Shown here: positions 5,210-6,644 of the stretch, piece by piece
Numbering within the stretch: position 1 is the first letter of the stretch
Layout of the letters: the number at the start of each line of letters is the position of its first letter
Assembly: GCA_017559555.1 (NCBI GenBank)
Contig: JAFYRH010000200.1
Span: forward strand, 1-6,644
Length of the DNA: 6,644 nt
From: Clostridia bacterium
Lineage (GTDB): Bacteria; Bacillota; Clostridia; Oscillospirales; CAG-272
Reading direction: 5' to 3'
The notes under the pieces: generated by a model
The model's database searches: none
Told to the model about the DNA's origin: nothing
The model's input: the letters and a program-made list of their open reading frames with translations, nothing else
Translations under genes and position numbers: made by a program

Positions 5210-6310
5210 ATGTTTGATGAAGTAAAAAGAAACTTTGGTTTTGGCTGCATGCGACTTCCGATGAACGGCGAAGAAGTAAATACACAAGAGGTCAATCGCA
5301 TGGTCGATGCCTTTATTGAGGCGGGATTCAACTATTTTGACACCGCCCACGGTTATATTGACGGCAAGAGCGAGGAAGCTATCAAAACTTGTTTAACGTC
5401 TCGTTATCCAAGAGATAAATATGTTTTGGCAAATAAGCTTTCAGATTGGTTTTTTGAAAAAGAAGAAGAGGTTTTGCCGTTATTTGAACAACAGCTTGCA
5501 ATTTGCGGGGTAGAGTACTTTGATTTTTATCTCTTCCACGCACTCAATCGCAATTCCTACGTCAAGCACAAAAATTGCAACACGTTCGAAATTGTTAATA
5601 AGTTGCATAGTGAGGGCAAGGTACGCCACATTGCCATGTCTTTTCACGATACGGCAGACGTTTTGGATCTAATTCTTTCCGAGCAACCGCAAATTGAGGT
5701 GGTTCAGTTGCAAATCAACTACCTCGATTACGATGACCCCGGCATTCAAAGCAAGGCGTGCTATGACGTAGCTGTTAAGCACGGCAAAAAAGTCATTGTT
5801 ATGGAGCCGGTTAAGGGTGGTGCTCTTGTAAATCTTCCCGAAGAGGCGGTTGCCGAATTCCAAAAAATCAGCAATGCCGCGCCGGTTTCCTACGCACTTC
5901 GCTATGCTGCAAGCTTTCCCGAGGTGTTTATGGTTCTTTCGGGAATGGGAAATATGGACATGATGCAATCGAATATCGATACCATGTATCCGTTTGTTCC
6001 CCTGAGCGAGGAAGAATTTGCAACGACCGATCGCGTTCGCGAAATCATTCGCAAATACAATCAAATTCCTTGCACTAAGTGCAAATACTGTGCAGAGGTA
6101 TGTCCCAAAGAGATCCCCATTGCCGATCTTTTTGCAACGTATAACGAATATGCGTTGGCAAAGGTATCGCGCAGAGAGACTTCGCAAAAGCTTTCGGCAT
6201 TTGAAATTAAGGCAACCGACTGTATAGAATGCGGAAGATGCGAGGGCATTTGTCCGCAAAGCATTGCCATTCGCGAAAAACTCAAGACGATTGCAAAAAT
6301 GACACGTTGA
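5210..6310 (+). CDS. Aldo/keto reductase with C-terminal 2x[4Fe-4S] ferredoxin domain
   Basis: The 366-residue protein combines two domains. Residues 1 to about 270 form an aldo/keto reductase barrel with the usual tetrad: Asp44 (YFDTAHGY), Tyr49, Lys76 (ANKL) and His110 (YLFHA). Residues about 285-350 carry two ferredoxin-type cluster motifs, CTKCKYCAEVCP (Cys 288, 291, 294, 298) and CIECGRCEGICP (Cys 338, 341, 344, 348). The intervening segment is longer than in a compact bacterial ferredoxin, which is usual for this reductase subfamily. Members are cytoplasmic oxidoreductases likely to exchange electrons through the clusters; the substrate is not known. The start at 5210 is chosen on its ribosome site. 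If translation began at 5192 the protein would gain six residues and overlap the Nudix stop. The gene lies between the Nudix and ECF S genes in one probable operon. Confidence 0.93.
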   Translation: MFDEVKRNFGFGCMRLPMNGEEVNTQEVNRMVDAFIEAGFNYFDTAHGYIDGKSEEAIKTCLTSRYPRDKYVLANKLSDWFFEKEEEVLPLFEQQLAICGVEYFDFYLFHALNRNSYVKHKNCNTFEIVNKLHSEGKVRHIAMSFHDTADVLDLILSEQPQIEVVQLQINYLDYDDPGIQSKACYDVAVKHGKKVIVMEPVKGGALVNLPEEAVAEFQKISNAAPVSYALRYAASFPEVFMVLSGMGNMDMMQSNIDTMYPFVPLSEEEFATTDRVREIIRKYNQIPCTKCKYCAEVCPKEIPIADLFATYNEYALAKVSRRETSQKLSAFEIKATDCIECGRCEGICPQSIAIREKLKTIAKMTR

Positions 6311-6326
6311 TAAGGAGGAAACAGAG

Positions 6327-6644
6327 ATGGAAAAAACATTACGCAGTAAACTAATTGAACTTTCCAAAGAGGCCGCTATCTTATTGGCGGCGATTGTTGC
6401 CGCAGTCGTTTTGCCGCAAATGATTCACGGTATTGGTGTTTTGGCAGGCGTGGGAGGTATGCTTGGTCAAATTCTTTTGCCGATGTATATTCCCGTGTTT
6501 GTCATCGGTTTTTACCGTGGTCACGTTTCGGGCGTGCTGACCGGTATTTTGGCACCGCTTGTGAGTTTTTGGATCACCAAAATGCCCGCAACCTCTATTT
6601 TGCCCTACATGATGATTGAATTGATTGCAATTGGTTTACTTGCA
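6327..6644 (+). CDS. ECF transporter S component-like membrane protein (3' end beyond window)
   Basis: Translation from the ATG at 6327 is open for 106 codons to the right edge, so the gene is cut. The start has a strong AAGGAGG site (6312-6318) 8 nt upstream and lies 16 nt after the reductase stop. The protein is very hydrophobic. After a short charged N-terminus a membrane helix spans about residues 16-33, followed by GQILLPMYIPVFVIGFYRG (about 47-65) and further membrane stretches including GVLTGILAPLVSFW (about 69-82). The LPM-IP-V--G pattern followed by G---G---P--S is typical of predicted substrate-binding S components of energy-coupling factor importers for vitamins or metals. The substrate cannot be told from this part. 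The EcfA and EcfT partners are not in the window; S components often use shared modules encoded elsewhere. Confidence 0.75.
   Translation, partial: MEKTLRSKLIELSKEAAILLAAIVAAVVLPQMIHGIGVLAGVGGMLGQILLPMYIPVFVIGFYRGHVSGVLTGILAPLVSFWITKMPATSILPYMMIELIAIGLLA

Noticed and set aside
5669..6367. Minus-strand open frame of 232 codons
   Set aside because: Shadow of the aldo/keto reductase gene, with no ribosome site or domain of its own.

Overview
The window looks like a chromosomal segment from a low-to-mid GC Gram-positive bacterium, most likely an uncultured member of the Clostridia. The evidence is the strong AGGAGG-type ribosome sites, near-perfect TTGACA/TATAAT promoters with 17-bp spacers, an intrinsic terminator with a U-run, and protein families (DUF6512, ECF S component, dicluster aldo/keto reductase) common in that group. 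Seven genes were placed with good support, two of them cut by the window edges. I saw no rRNA, tRNA, CRISPR array or phage gene.

Layout. (a) 1-2036, minus strand: a MoxR-type AAA+ ATPase followed 4 bp later by a DUF58 protein that runs off the left edge, a classic MoxR/DUF58 operon. (b) 2040-2222: a compact divergent promoter region with two strong promoters back to back, one for moxR (minus) and one for an alpha/beta hydrolase (plus). (c) 2223-3179, plus: a serine alpha/beta hydrolase. (d) 3180-3413: the convergent gap, almost exactly filled by a 219-bp element with 11-bp terminal inverted repeats and internal hairpins, which resembles a non-autonomous mobile element (MITE). (e) 3414-3968, minus: a GNAT acetyltransferase preceded by its own promoter and a roughly 125-nt structured leader that ends in an intrinsic terminator just before the ribosome site. 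This is a candidate riboswitch or attenuator. (f) 4153-4680, minus: a DUF6512 membrane protein. (g) 4748-6644, plus: a promoter and operon of a MutT-like Nudix hydrolase, an aldo/keto reductase with a C-terminal 2x[4Fe-4S] ferredoxin domain, and the start of an ECF transporter S component, cut by the right edge.

How the parts relate. The MoxR/DUF58 pair is expected to act together at the membrane. The Nudix, reductase and ECF S genes are tightly packed and probably co-transcribed, but no shared pathway can be read from the sequence. The most interesting non-coding signals are the GNAT leader, whose G-U pairs fit folding only on the gene's own strand and whose segments can form mutually exclusive helices, and the MITE-like element between the convergent genes. 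Four promoters share a perfect TTGACA, an exact 17-bp spacer and a T-tract just upstream of the -10 box.
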